This document shows positions 10,143 through 23,286 of a stretch of 64,000 nt of DNA, piece after piece. This stretch comes from Rotaria socialis (taxonomy: Eukaryota > Rotifera > Eurotatoria > Philodinida > Philodinidae). The notes under the pieces are model-generated. The model was not told the origin of the DNA, ran no database searches, and saw nothing but the letters and a program-made list of their open reading frames with translations. Within the stretch, counting starts at the first letter, position 1. Each line of letters opens with the position of its first letter. The stretch spans positions 62,001 through 126,000 of the forward strand of contig CAJNYU010001438.1 of NCBI GenBank assembly GCA_905331475.1. The letters run 5' to 3'. The position numbers and the translations under genes are program-made.

Positions 10143-13100
10143 TCATCTAACTGTCATCATTGCTTTTTTAGCAATCGCATCAGCTATAAGGATTTCTTTT
10201 TTAGCTCGCATTGTACCAGCGCCAACATAAGGTACAGCTTCTGGATGTTCAATATGATACTGTTGTTGGGCTTGAGTTTTTGACCATTGATCTTGAAGAT
10301 CGAGTATTCTACATTCTCTAAGAAGAACATGCGATGAACGATTTGAGTCTTGAGGATTATTTTTTGTTGGCCGTTTTATTTGAGGGATTGTCTCGTGATA
10401 AGATATATCTTTGTATGAACGTTGATAGGTGGTAGGTGGATCAATGTTGGGCTCAGTAAATCGAGCAACAACTTCTGGACCTGGTAAACGTAAATTTGTT
10501 TTAACTGAACGTGGAATTTGTGGAGGCACTTGAAGAGAAGGATTCGATTGTGGCAGAACTGTTTGTTGTTGAAATACTTTATTTACTGTTGTATTATGAT
10601 CAGTTTTAAATGGTGAATCATAAACACGAACTGTTGGTCGACGTAAATATCCATTTGTATGTTCATTAATAGAATTTGTTTTATACAATTCAGCCGACGC
10701 TGATGGACGAATAACTGGACTAACAAGATTAGCATTGGGAAATTCTGAATAATTGTTCATTGATGAATTTGAAATGGCTTTCATTGGATAACTATTTAAA
10801 CTTCGTACTCGTTCAAGATCATTATTATATGTCGTACTCATTAAACGACTTGGATCAATACGTGCATTATTTAATAGAGTATTTTCTTGAAGAAACTTTT
10901 TCGTATTGTATCCTTGACCATAGATAGTTTCACGTTGAACAAATTGTTTTTTACCTTCCTGTGTACGACTATCAACAGTAGAAGCATCATGTGGAACACT
11001 TAATTTGCGGAGAAGATGATTCTGAATAGATAAAAAAAAAAACTATCATATTTACATAAGGGTGCTACGTTAATATGATGCATATTTATTTGATTACGGA
11101 GGAATCGAAAGAATAAATAAGATTTTTTTCTTCTTCTCTATTTTGCCTTGTTCTCAATATTTGAGTGATTCTCTTGCATAATTTCGTGCATGTAAATCAA
11201 GTACACAAACTAGACATCGGAGAAGTGCTGCTATTAATGCTCTTGGAATAAATCAAAACAAGATTCTTAACTGATTTGTAGTCTGAAGAAATAAACTTAT
11301 CATCTCAACTATACCATTCAGAGAAATAATCTATTTTGTTTTGTTTTGTTTGTGTATGAGTAGAATCGACAAAAACAAACTAACCCGCATATTTTGATAA
11401 TCACCAAGTGCTCGACGTTGGAATAATACTGGATTAGCTCTATTTTGAATTTGTTCACCGGTATTCAATAATTGATCAACTTCATTTTCTGTTGTAGTGT
11501 TCTCTTGTTGATATTCAAGGTCTGGTATTGCTTGAACAAGCACATTTGGATCATAGTTTTGAGTATGATAGAGACCTGATCGTTCTTGAACATATGTACC
11601 CACTTGATCATATAATGTGTTGACATAATCATCACGATATTGAGGTAAAATAGGTCGAGCATGACGTGGATGTTGGAGACTTTGTAATTTAACATTAAGT
11701 AAATTAATATTTTCTGTTGGACGAATAACTTCTAATTGTTGAAGACGATTTTCTGCGTCCATTTGTCGATGACTTGCATAATGATCATTCAGTAATTGAC
11801 TGCCTTTTGATGTTGGTCGAAGTTGATCAAGATAACGAATTTCACGGGGTTTAACTTGAGTATAATTTAATGCTTCTTCTTCAGCTGTAAGTAAAAACGA
11901 AGATAAAGATATAAAAGAAATAGATCAAAGAAAAATCTACTTACGAATCCATGTTGGTGCTCGTTGAGTTGAATAAACATGCTCAGGAAAATTAATATAA
12001 TCTGTTCCATTACGCAAATGATCATCGAGTTTTTCATTTAAACTCATAGTTCTAAACAAAAGAAAATTTTGAACATGTAGAGAATTGTTATTTATACGTA
12101 TATATTTATATAATTACTGTATTGTTTCTATTGGTGCGTAGTATTGTTCAAGATCAGTCGATTGTTGATGATTTCCGTTCATGTGGATAGTCTGCATATC
12201 TTCTATTGGAATTGTTGATTCGAATGTCTCGTTAAAATGAGGTTTCTATATATTGAATTAATAGAAAAAAGAGCAAGTCTCTCTTCTGCTTTTTTTTCTT
12301 GAAAAATAACTTGCCAGTTGTTCATTCGGTGAAGGTGACTTTATTATTGTTTCGTCGTACTCACTACGAGAAGCTAATCCTTCTTGATTTGAATAATTAC
12401 TTTGATAAGTAGTTTCAAGTGAATGTCGTTCTTTAATTTTATTCGAATTATTTTTTGGTGAATTTGGAATTGACTTTTTATTGTTGGGGGCAAATATTTT
12501 GCGTGGCCAAGGATAAATCGATGATGATGTTTCAGTGTTACTTAGTGATCGAGATAACTATGAAAATTGGAAGCATTTGCCGAAGAAAAATAATGTTATT
12601 TAGACGTATTACTTGCATACGATGTTGATCTGGCCATTTCAAAGCTCGATGATGCTCTTGTTGAAATCCGTAGTAATGCACTTCACGACGAAATGGATTA
12701 CCTATTTAAAGACAAACATCGACAGGGCGTGCTGCACAACCGTAACAATAACAACAATTGAAACACAAGAAAAACGATTCTGTGTCGTAGTTAGAATAAT
12801 AGGAATTTTTTCTAATCAACGGCCAAAGCAAATAAAAACTAGAGCAACAAAATAAGACCGATAGAGAGCGAGAGAGAGGGAGCGGAACGGAGTCTTTGAT
12901 CGTGTTTCCAATTACTTTTTTTTTGAAGAAGAAGAAGAAAAGAGAGCTGCACACTTTGCATTTTTCTTTTTATTTACCTCGAATCTTATGTGTTACAACA
13001 TAAGGATCAGTACATGTTGAAGGACGATCATGCAAATTAGCGGTTGCTGTCGGGAAAACAGCTTTGTCAGATATATGAGATGCAAATGGATGATTTGAGG

Positions 13101-13557
13101 GAAATTCTGATGATAATTCATGCGAAGTGATATTCGTTGTATGAAGTGGTGCAGGTACTCTAAAATGAATAGTTAGCAATATATCAACAAAATTGATGTT
13201 CAAAACAATTTTCTAAAGGAAATGACGTAACACAAGCCTGTTACCTTCTAATCTCGTAAAGTTGTGAATAGGACCTATGCAATCAACTTACAATTCATCG
13301 TTAGTTCGTAGATTACTTAATGTTAAAGCTGTATTTCGATATGTTTGCAAAATTGGTTCACCACTATAATTATAAATACGAAACCAAGGATTTCTCTAAA
13401 TATTTATATCTTACCTATGCAGGAAAGTGCCCGATAAACGAAAAGAACCTGATCTATTCGCTTTAATCCGTGGTTTACCTGTACCCCAATCGATTGCAGA
13501 TTTAATACGATGTCTTTTGTCGGAACAATCGGATTTAGACAAGACTAAAGTTGCCAT
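10143..13557 (-). CDS. Multi-exon protein of uncertain identity, possibly microtubule-associated
   Basis: About nine exons on the minus strand join in consistent phase. The first runs from the ATG at 13555-13557 to 13415, the last from about 11020 to the TGA at 10143-10145. The predicted protein is hydrophilic, low in hydrophobic stretches, and rich in Gln, Asn, Pro, Ser and Tyr, with no signal peptide or membrane segment. Recognisable stretches include DWGTGKPRIKANRSGSFRLS near the N-terminus, NPFRREVHYYGFQQEHHRAL in the middle, and LQDQWSKTQAQQQYHIEHPE near the C-terminus. The last vaguely recalls the C-terminus of sperm microtubule inner proteins such as C7orf31/SPMIP4. That is from memory and weak. 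The gene lies about 0.4 kb downstream of ACAP on the same strand. Confidence 0.6.
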
Positions 13558-13993
13558 CTCGAGAGAAATGCGTGTACTTAATTCTTAAAAAACTTGATGC
13601 AATGCTGTTTTTCTTTGTTCACCATAACATCAGAGATTTACAAGTAGCGAAAAGAACAATAGCATTATTCAACAACCAAAAAACGCCAGCAGACATCTGA
13701 CAAGTGCATCGGTGAGGACCAATGTTTTTTTCTAATTATGTTGACAACATTCACTTATAGCATATGAGAAATTTTATTTAGGATAAAAAAGATACAGCAA
13801 AAAAAGATCCTTGCTTTACATAATTATATATATATATATATTCTCGATATAGATGATACATAATAAGCAAGACTAGATTAAGATTTTATATGATGGCTCA
13901 TATGAGAACTTTTACGAAAAAAAACAAATATACATAGAATAGACAAACTAATTAACTCGATAAATATCACAGATATTTTTCTTATTAAATTAA
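13558..13993. other. Short intergenic spacer with TA repeat
   Basis: The spacer lies between the end of the ACAP gene and the start of the next minus-strand gene. It contains a short (TA)n run near 13828-13841 and nothing else that I recognise. Confidence 0.5.
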
Positions 13994-16900
13994 TTATGAG
14001 AATGAAGGTGTCCTCGCTATTTCTTTCATATAAACACCATCATCCAGTATTGATATGTAAGTTTTTTCTGCATCAGCATCTTCTTCTTTCATTTGCTCGT
14101 GTAGTGCAACTAAGCGATACCATGTAATAACATCGGGATCGCCTACATCCATGGACACTGAACATGCATCAATGCCATCTTTATCTTTTAATAATGGGTC
14201 AGCACCACGTTTAATTAAAAGAATAATTGGTCTAAAAGAAAACGTCCACAGGTTAAGATTTCAAAATTATATAATATTCATTATGTACCCTCGGCCTTTA
14301 TTCGTTAATTGTGTCGCGTAATGCAGCGGTGTTTTTCCAGCTTGATCAGGTAGATTAACTTTGGCATTATTGGTTAAAAGAAAATCAGCAGCTGCAACTG
14401 ATCTCTAGAAAGAATAGAAAAGAAGAAAGTTTCTTTTTTTTGTCACGCTCAATATTAGCAACATACACTTAATATTGCTTGGATTAATGGTGTTCGTCCG
14501 CCATCATGTTCATTAGCAAAATTCTTATCTGCGCCTAATGCTAAAGCATGAAGCATCATCATCACGTTATGATGGCGAGCTCCTTCATATAAATAAATAT
14601 TCATATTCCATATTGATGATGAACTATCTTGATTATTTTTATCACTATCAGATGATGACGATGTTGTTCTTCTAGATAATAGAACAATAGTGTGTAAACA
14701 AATAATGTAAGCAAATAAAATACTAACTTTGATGATGATTCATCGGATATTGATTGTTTCATTATAGGCCATTTTTTGATTCTACGAGGTAACAATGGTA
14801 TATCTTCTTGTGACGGTAATGAACGTAGAAAAGCTTTTTGAACATATTTTGATTCAATAAATGCTCGACGTGTAACACTGAAAACAAAATTTTTATTTCG
14901 ATTTTGAGAACTCGTGAGATCTACTATTTTTCTAGGGGCGAACTATACACTATTAATAGTTATATAATTAAGATAAGAAGTAAATGTTCTATGTAACTTG
15001 AAACTTCTTTTCGAATCTCCGAACATCAAAATAACGTTAAAAAACAACCAAATAATTCTCAGTGTGCATACTCCAATGTTATTATTAGAGCTACTCATCA
15101 TATTGTGCATAACTTATTCTTAAAACACTTACGCATCACTGTCAGCATTCGGTTTTTGCATTCCATTTGATAGTTGTGCTTCATAAATTTCATTCACAAC
15201 TGTATTACCCAATTCTGACATAATAAGTAAGGTTTCTAAATCCCATGTATCCATATGAAGTGAACGAACTTTTGACAGATTAACACCCAGCCCTCTGTTT
15301 AATTCATAAAAAGAAAGTTTTTGTTTTTATCGTTACGAATAGTATACGACTCACCGATGAGCACCACCACAATTCAAACAAAGTAAAATTCCTATGTTAA
15401 TCGATGCCCATTCTGGCCCATCTGCATTACAATCACAACACTTGTCATTGCCCGGAAGACAACGTACATATTCAATTTTTTCTCGAATCCTAAAATAAAT
15501 TTACATCTTAAATTAAGCCAGAAGCATTTTTTTTCTATACATCTTTTGTTTAATTTCCGCTTTTTCTGCTTGAAGTGCATTTGATGATTCATCATTTGAT
15601 TTTGGTGAAGACTAAAAACAATCATACTTTTATTTAAGATTTTATGAATCAAGACAAAACAAACCGAAGCTGAATTTTGACTGTTATCATTTGATGATTT
15701 AAATGAATTTTTTATAGCCAATTGTAGTGAACTAACCCATTGTTCACATTGAGCTTGAGAATCAGCTTGAAGAAGATGTGAGCTAGAATGAAACATTGTC
15801 AACAAGAATTATAAACATGTTTTTGTTTACCTATTTGGCGAAAGTATTTCAAAAACAAATCGACGATCAATATCATTCGCTGATCGAATCGAACACAGGC
15901 GTAAATCAGGCACCATGATTGATTGTGGTAATGATGGCTGTTGAGCACTATCATTGGTTGAAGTCGCATTATTACGTTTCATATAAAGTAATTGACCATT
16001 TCGAATAGAAAACCAACGTCTAAATTTTTTTTGAAAATAAATAATAAAACAGTCGATTCAAGGAAAATTGTTATTTCTCTTTTCGTAGAAGTTTACAATT
16101 ATATCTAATTAACTGTCGCATATCATTCAACAAATAGATAATTTTTCAAGTTCTTATCAAAATCTAACTATACTCAGATACGCTATTGGATGATATAGCT
16201 TCTATTTTAGGATTCCACTATCTCTTTAGCCATTAATATATGTCACTGATGTGCGTTTTGAAATAATATTCCATAACAAACCTGCTCCATGTTTTAAATT
16301 TATTATGCGAACGTTTGAATAGATAACCTGAAAAACCCGAAAAGAAAATATTCATCGAAGAAAATAAAATATATTTCAATGGACCTTCTTTGGTTGGTTC
16401 AATGCCTGGTTGAGGTGTTGTGGGAACACTTGATAAACTTTGTTGCGATGGATTTCGAGGTAAATTTTCCTTGGGCTAAATTTTGTTTTTACAAAAGCAT
16501 TATTTTTAAAAGAAAACAAAAACACAATTAAACTCACCACAGCTAACGCATTTTCTACTGGTACTTCAACAGTTTTATTATCTTCAAGGTTGCACTAAAA
16601 TGAGAGAAAATCGAAAAAAAAATTAATTTTTCTAATTCAATAAAAAGTCAAATAAAGACGAGCTTAGGAAGTTAGTCGCGAATCAAAAAGAAAGTATCCA
16701 ATCCCGAAGAATCTGTTTTTTTTTCAAGAGCTGCCATATAACCTGACGTGTACGTTGACTACGAGAACGTAATGATAGTTTGCCTTTCATTGATGATTGG
16801 TATAATGGAAGCAATGTAGAGAATTTTACTTTATCTGTTGATGGGCTTGTTGACGTTGCCATGATTGCTAACGATGAAGACTATAAGATTAGATTAGATT

Positions 16901-18789
16901 ATCCAACAAGTTAATTTCAATATTGACTTTTTGAAAAAATATTTCTCTCCTTCTTCATTACTTTCAGTTGTCATCAAGACTAAGATAACGCGGCTAGTCA
17001 ACAAAAACAAATGAAGCGTAGAGTAAATATGACTAATTGTACAAACATGATTTCTTATTCATCAGTATAACTTACTTTTCTCTGATTAATATCGTGAATT
17101 TTCTCAAAATGTTTCTGTTTTTGAGCATTCTCTTGTCGCATTTTTGTTAACTGAAATTGAAATATTTTGTTTGGATTTAGTTTTCAAAAATTAAACTTTA
17201 CTTGTGATGTTATTACATTGAAATCGCGTTCAGTATCTATCGATAGAAGTTCGTGGCCTTGATGAAAAAATGCTTTATGAATATTAATATATGATAATAA
17301 TAGTTCAATTAATTCAATTTTATGTTGATTAAATAGTACATTTATTTGATATGTATAATCGATTGATGTATGACCAAAACAACTGCGAGTTGCTATCAAA
17401 ATTTTACTTGTATCTTCACATACATGAGCTAAAGCACAAGACGCAAATTCATTTCATATATAAGTGTATACCTGAGCACTAAAGTTTATTACTAGATCCT
17501 ATGATGCTGATACATACTTGACATTAGACTATCGAAATCAATATTATTTTCAAATAATCAATCGATGGAACAGAGGTGATTATAAAGCAACTGTCTATGT
17601 CACATGCGTTATTTATAGCCCTGAGTTGTACTTAATTTGTGTAATGGAAGGTCATCATTCTAGTTCATTGATTCAATAATTAGAATGATTGCAAAATAAA
17701 TAGTTAATTAGAAAACTATCTTATCGTCCGAGTTAACGCATCAAATTCCTTGTTATATTATAGATATGACGTTTTTTTACCTTATTGGATACATGTGAAT
17801 ATACTATTATGCTTTGTTTCTACAGATAACCTCTATCAAATAAAGCATTAATGTATAAACACTTCATCGACGTATTTTTCTCCACCCACTCATTAGCCTC
17901 AATAGTATCTTCAGTCAAGGTCTGCAAATAGAAATGATCTTATTCGACCTTTATCAAGGACATTTTTGTATGATAATACAAGTTAATATTCAGTCGCATA
18001 ATTTCTACGTACATTTAGTTTTCGATGCATCCGCATTCTTTTGTAAAGCTAGAACGAAAAACGAAAAATAGATTGAAAATGATTAATTAAAAATTCCAAT
18101 TTACCAATATCATAATCTGAACTTAAACGTTCAAATAGTTTTCCTTGGTCTTTTACTTTTCTAATATCTTCTTTTAACATTCGTGTTAATGTTCTCAACA
18201 CACTATTTGATGTTTGTTCAAATAAACTCTATTTTAAGACAAGAAGAAAATGTTTACGAATATTTAAAACAAAGTAGTTTTTACTTACGGAAAAAAGTGC
18301 TTGTATTTCACTTAAATATTCACCGAATTTGGCTAAACTTTTAAAAGTTACATCATCGGAAGCAAATAATTCTCGAACATCATAAATAGATTTAAGAAAT
18401 TTTCTAAACAAAATAATTAAAAACAACTTTTCGTTTTTATTTCTTGTAAATCGTACTGAAATTCTTGTACAAATGTTTTTCCTATATTAATTACAGCATT
18501 ACATGATTTGGACATCTAACATAAATAAATCGATAGATAATTAAATATGAATTTTTTTTCTAAATTTTACCTGTTCTAAGCGATCCTCTAACATATCGAT
18601 ATGATTTGTTGCTTGTCGAAGTTGATTTCTAAGAAGTAATAAATGATTGCATAATAAGAGAAAGCTAGTTGCTGAATTATATCGCGAATAGTTTCTCTTC
18701 GAAGAGAAAAGAAAAGAAAAGAGAACATACCGATAAACAGGAGAATCTTTGAGACATTCTTCAAAATCTATTTCATTCATGATAATCAT
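13994..18789 (-). CDS. ACAP: ACAP-type Arf-GAP (BAR, PH, ArfGAP, ankyrin)
   Basis: The gene has more than a dozen short exons. The start at 18789 or 18780 gives an N-terminus with DFEECLKDSP, nearly identical to vertebrate ACAP proteins. A BAR region follows (exons near 18571-18628, 18040-18420 and 17200-17445; the last contains YQINVLFNQHK and AFFHQGHELLS). Then come a PH domain (about 15700-16420, ending QCEQWVSSLQLAIKN) and an ArfGAP zinc finger (15360-15490: CCDC, then LLCLNCGGAHR, with the arginine-finger position kept, then LGVNLSKVRSLHMDTWD). Ankyrin repeats (14000-14600) end the protein. The TAA is at 13994-13996. ACAPs curve endosomal membranes and stimulate GTP hydrolysis on Arf6. 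Paralogue (ACAP1, 2 or 3) is not assignable by eye. One intron, about 17445-18010, is longer than the rest. Confidence 0.9.
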
Positions 18790-19613
18790 TCGACTAAATA
18801 GAAAAATAGCGAAATAAAATCGACGCCATTAGAACAAAAGATAAGATTCTAATGGCTAGAACGAATGAGTTTCGTTTTTCGTTTTTATTTAAAAAAAGAA
18901 GAAGCTAAACTGATCCCATTCTAATCGGCCTATCTTGATATCTATTGTGATGATATAGCCAAGGATGATTGTGTTTCTTTTCTTTTCCTTGTATTATATA
19001 ATCAACTAAATATTTTGTTTAGAGGGTGTAATTGTCGCCTTTACTAATGTTCGCCGATAGCTAGTCTATATATGTTTTGTTTCTTTATATTGACGACTCG
19101 TCGTATATCAATATTTAGTGAGAGCGAGAAAATCAATTTCATAGATGAACAACAGGATAGAAACACATGTTTGTCATAAAATAGAACTTGACCTATTGTC
19201 AGCATCGATTGCACACAAGCTACTTACTCAATTGATTGTGTTGGTTGATTCAATTGATAATTCATCGTTCCAATTGCATAATATATCAACAAAATAAATA
19301 TAGATATAATCTAGAGAAACAGATGGTAATTGTACATAGGATATTTTGTCTCGTCTTTATCACAATTACTATATAAACACAGTTATATTGTACAATATCA
19401 TGTACACAATTGATCGTATATATCATTCACAGTTAATATATTTGTATAGGAAATAGGAAACATTCGAGCTCATGCTTACTTGATATTTTGTACACCAAGA
19501 TTATCGTCAAGTGTATGATGACTCGTCTCTTCTTTTTTTTTTTTATTTAACAAAATAACCGACAATAGCTACACGAAGTCTCATCTAGTTACGCTATAAA
19601 TATACGAAGCGAA
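18790..19613. other. Intergenic between ACAP and PIG-C
   Basis: AT-rich sequence upstream of ACAP and downstream of PIG-C, both on the minus strand. I recognise no gene, RNA or repeat. A homopolymer T run lies near 19532-19546. Confidence 0.5.
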
Positions 19614-20754
19614 TCAGTCAAGTTTATCTTTTCTCGCTTCTGTAACTACAGCTTCTTCCCAGGCACCACTTATTGATCTAAACAGAAGACATTTTAAAAA
19701 AAGCTAATTACAAAATTTATTTCATACATTTTATATTTTTGTAATGCAACAAGCCATAATGGACATAGGAATGTTAAAAAAAGAATAGCTAATAAATAAA
19801 ATATTGTATGTGTCATTGAAAGATGAAATAGCAGTACTACACATCCGACAATATGTACGATTGTCAATAATGAAAATATATAAAAACTTGATTCCTGCAA
19901 CAAATAGTAAAAACGAATGTATATTTGCCAACTATATTCAATTACTTTTATATATTTTCTTAGTTCTGGCCATAGAGCAAAAACAAGTACGGCTGATGTT
20001 ACCAAACAAAATGTATGAAACGATGTTGATAAACGTGATGCAAGACAAACCGATGAGAATAATGCTATACTAAATGATAAAGCTTTTTGAACCCTAAAAT
20101 TATTCAGAACAAAACAGTTTAAGATTGAATTTCAAAATATTGACACTCTTTACATTTCTGTTTCGGCTCCATAATCATAAAATACTAAATGAGTTAACAT
20201 CATCAATGTACTCATTGCATAAATTGTATCGGTACTAATTGTTTTTGTTAGTGTAAAAAGTACAGGTGAAACCATTGAACCAAATAAAAGAAAGATTGAT
20301 AATGTTTTAACGTTTTCTTGTACTAAAACAAAATCATTTAAAACAACGAAACGGTTCTTTTTTTTTCAATAGTTTTTACATAATTTTAAATTAATATGCC
20401 TTCGATAAAGAAACAAACCACTAATACCAATTAGTGCATTGACAATTAATATTGTTCTCGGTTGAAGATTGCCATTATCCAAATGAATAAAAAGTATGAT
20501 GAATAATATTACTCTAGAGATGTCAAGATGAGTAAATCAATTTTCACAACAACAAAAAAGAATACATACAAACTAACTTGTTGAGTTATTAAACCAGATT
20601 CAGCTACTGTCGACCAATATATTTGACGATAGGATGATGGAGATATGGTGCGTTGTACTGTACTGTTCATTTTATAGACATGATCATCATCAAGAATTTT
20701 GAAATCATCAGGAGATACGTCATAGAAAACTTTTGGATACTGACTTGAAACCAT
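19614..20754 (-). CDS. PIGC: PIG-C/GPI2, GPI-GlcNAc transferase subunit
   Basis: About five exons encode a polytopic membrane protein. Diagnostic stretches match vertebrate PIG-C: RQIYWSTVAESGLITQQ at the N-terminus, STDTIYAMSTL then HLVFYDYGAE, VCLASRLSTSFHTF, VFALWPELRK, FLCPLWLVALQKYKM, and an end similar to the family's IHGPWDEA (here ISGAWEEA). PIG-C is part of the endoplasmic reticulum complex (with PIG-A, H, P, Q, Y) that adds N-acetylglucosamine to phosphatidylinositol, the first step of GPI-anchor synthesis. The start at 20754 gives an N-terminal cytosolic tail longer than a minimal one, and there is no nearer in-frame ATG before the conserved region except at MNSTVQ. The stop TGA is at 19614-19616. 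Confidence 0.88.
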
Positions 20755-21075
20755 TCCTTTTTTTTAAGAACGAATGCTTCATTGAGTCATTATATTGATG
20801 ATCATTCATCCTGCTGCTGTGGTTGTTGATCATTTTCCAATAACATTTTCGTCTCGTTCTGTCACTAGATGTCGACATATTTCATTCATGAAATTTCACT
20901 GAAAGAAATTCTATCGTAATTAATTTTATTTTTTTACGTTAACCAGGTATTCGCATGAAATACTTGTTTTCCTCAAATAAAAAGAGAAGTGTGTTTTCTT
21001 TTTATATCATAAACTGTTGTCATGAAAATCTATATGTTTTATACAAACAGAAATACTATAAATGAATCATACATA
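20755..21075. other. Intergenic, nothing recognised
   Basis: Upstream region of PIG-C. AT-rich, no gene or repeat seen. Confidence 0.5.
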
Positions 21076-21159
21076 TGTCGAATATGTAATTGGACCTCTC
21101 GAGAACCATGTTAAATTTGGTGTAGACATCGTCAATGTAAAACTTGTGCAGAATATGCT
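21076..21159 (+). pseudogene. RING-finger remnant
   Basis: One frame reads CRICNWTSREPC, then a stop (TAA), then IWCRHRQCKTCAEYA. The spacing Cys-x2-Cys, Cys, Cys-x-His-x2-Cys-x2-Cys is that of the first part of a RING finger of the TRAF type. No start or further exon is evident and the stop falls inside the motif. I read it as a gene fragment that has decayed. It is too short for certainty. Confidence 0.45.
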
Positions 21160-21782
21160 GAAAGGTAGAGCTTGTCTTTCTCAGCGAATTTTATTGATGA
21201 ATCATTATCTTTGATTAATGTTTCAAGTTCGTTTGTTATCAAAACTTTCATAATCAAAATATTAGTGCCTTCCAACAAAAATTCTAATACAATATCACAT
21301 TCATTCATTTTATGAGTATTCCTTTGTTACTTTTAACGAAAAAGCTGTTCGTGCAATCCCCGCAAGATTCTTTTTTATGCATATTGAGACACATTTCTCC
21401 ATGATGGCTTACTTTACATTATAGAGCTTGAATAGGGCAATATTCCGTATATGATGGAATTATATGTTAGTTCTACATTATCTCTGATACTACTTTGCAT
21501 TCTTCTATCACAGTCTATGATGGCCCCTGGAGCCTGTCTGTGATGGGTCGAAATGCTGTCCGTCACGTCTGCGACATGTCGTTGCTATGAATGTCTGCCA
21601 CGTCTGGTGGAGAGGAGGGGGGGGCGCAGAGGACAAGACCAAACTTCTGCCCCTATATACTTCAACACTCCTTTTAGATCATATTTCACAAAATCGAATG
21701 CTCTAAGTCAAATTAACTAGAAACATGATATTATAATATTTAATAAGCACAACTTTTCGTAGCCCTAATCAGACAAGATCAG
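21160..21782. other. Intergenic, with a GC-richer patch
   Basis: No gene. The patch 21520-21660 is clearly richer in G and C (a run of nine G near 21615-21625) than its surroundings and may be part of a mobile element. Confidence 0.4.
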
Positions 21783-22082
21783 TTTTTGTGTACTCAAAAA
21801 GTGAGTACACTCTAGAATCGGTCAGTGTGTCCGGCCGGCCGTTTACACGATAACTTCCGAAAGGAGAGTCAGATCATGATGAAAGTTTCTACACAATTCA
21901 GTCTCATCAATGTCTCAGTCAAGTTCGAAGATGAGAAGGATTCGTCAAGAAATGGCTGAGTTATCGAAAAAATTGTCATTATTGATCAGACCATCCCTAA
22001 GGGGGGGGGGGACAGGGATTTTTTCAAAAAAAAACTTTTTTCTTAGAATTATTCACAACATATATAGATCAACTCAGTTTTT
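21783..22082 (+). repeat. Dispersed 300-bp repeat, copy A
   Basis: This segment matches the reverse complement of 47453-47744 over its whole length. One end carries a hairpin (GTGTACTCA, AAAAG, TGAGTACAC at 21788-21810). The best conserved part is about 21950-22015 (CGAGTTATCGAAAAAATTGTC, in this copy beginning with T for the first base, then the CCATCCCTAAGG block). This copy has a run of about 12 G where the other has about five. The open frame across it is accidental. The element is probably a non-autonomous transposon or another high-copy repeat. Confidence 0.75.
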
Positions 22083-23286
22083 AACGCTGATTCCGAATCT
22101 GATATTAGTTTTGAACCAAATCGTGGCTTTCTAACAAAACATCGCCTGAAAAACGTCTCAAAATGCACAAAAAAATGGATTTAGAAACCAAATTGCCTAA
22201 ATATGTCTTAGATGACCAGTAGTTTTGCGGTTTCGCAAATGCCTGGTTTTTTAGCTAATCAAAAGGACTATCGAAAGATAAAAACTCGAACTCGGTAGCT
22301 ATTAATATTGGTGATTTATTAAGAAAATACTGATACTTGTATCTTATAGATTGATGAGGTTGCTTACGATCGTAATGTCGCTAGATACAAACGCAAATCC
22401 ATTGAAAAATAACTCTTCTTACTCAGTTTTCCAAGCTAACCACAAATCGGAACATAAGTTCTGTGATCTCTAAAGATATTCTATCACTCTGAGAGTAGAG
22501 TCAGTGGTCACTGGATAGAGTTGCATCCAGTGCATACTTGGAACCGGACCGGCCTGTTTTGCACCGTTTTTTTTATCATTTTAAGAGGATAATGTTTCAT
22601 TGTTTTATAGATATCGTACATTATAATAGACAAAGATATCGTATTGATAATTAAAAATTTAAGTATGAGAGATGACAAAGAGATTATATGAAATCAGTAC
22701 TGCATTAATGTTACATCGCTTTACAATCCCGAAGGTTTAGTCCCGAATTTTATTGTTCATTTGTTTTCAGTAAATAAGCAGCGGTATATTTGCACTTTAT
22801 ACTGCAGTCTTATATTAAAGTGATGAACAAAAAGAATTCGTATCTTCAAGAATCAATTTTATATTTATTGAACAATTTGCATTCTCTTTTGATGTATTTA
22901 TAGTTTTTCTTTGCTAGATGAGAGATGGCTAGTGTATCGTTTCTTATTGTTAAATGAAAATCGGTGTCTTTTTTTAAGTCACGTCTCTAACACTAGTTTT
23001 GTTTTAGTAGCAACTCCTCTCAACAAACATCTGTAAGGCTGAATATTTTCAGAATGCCTAGAGTAAGTTAACATAAATACAACATATGACAGCAACTCTT
23101 GAAAAGGTCATCACCGCAAGATAAAGGTGTTTCAATTTTGCGCTGTCACATTGCTAACGAATGATTTTGCACATACGTTTGTTTAAAAGACTAAAAACGA
23201 TAAGAGAATAAATTCAATTGATTGTTAAACAAAATTTTATGAATTTTATATGATTAAATGAAATTATTTTCTCATATTATTTTTAG
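22083..23286. other. Intergenic, small hairpin
   Basis: No gene. Sequence directly after copy A may still belong to the element. A perfect 8-base stem with an 8-base loop lies at 22509-22532 (CACTGGAT / ATCCAGTG). Confidence 0.45.
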
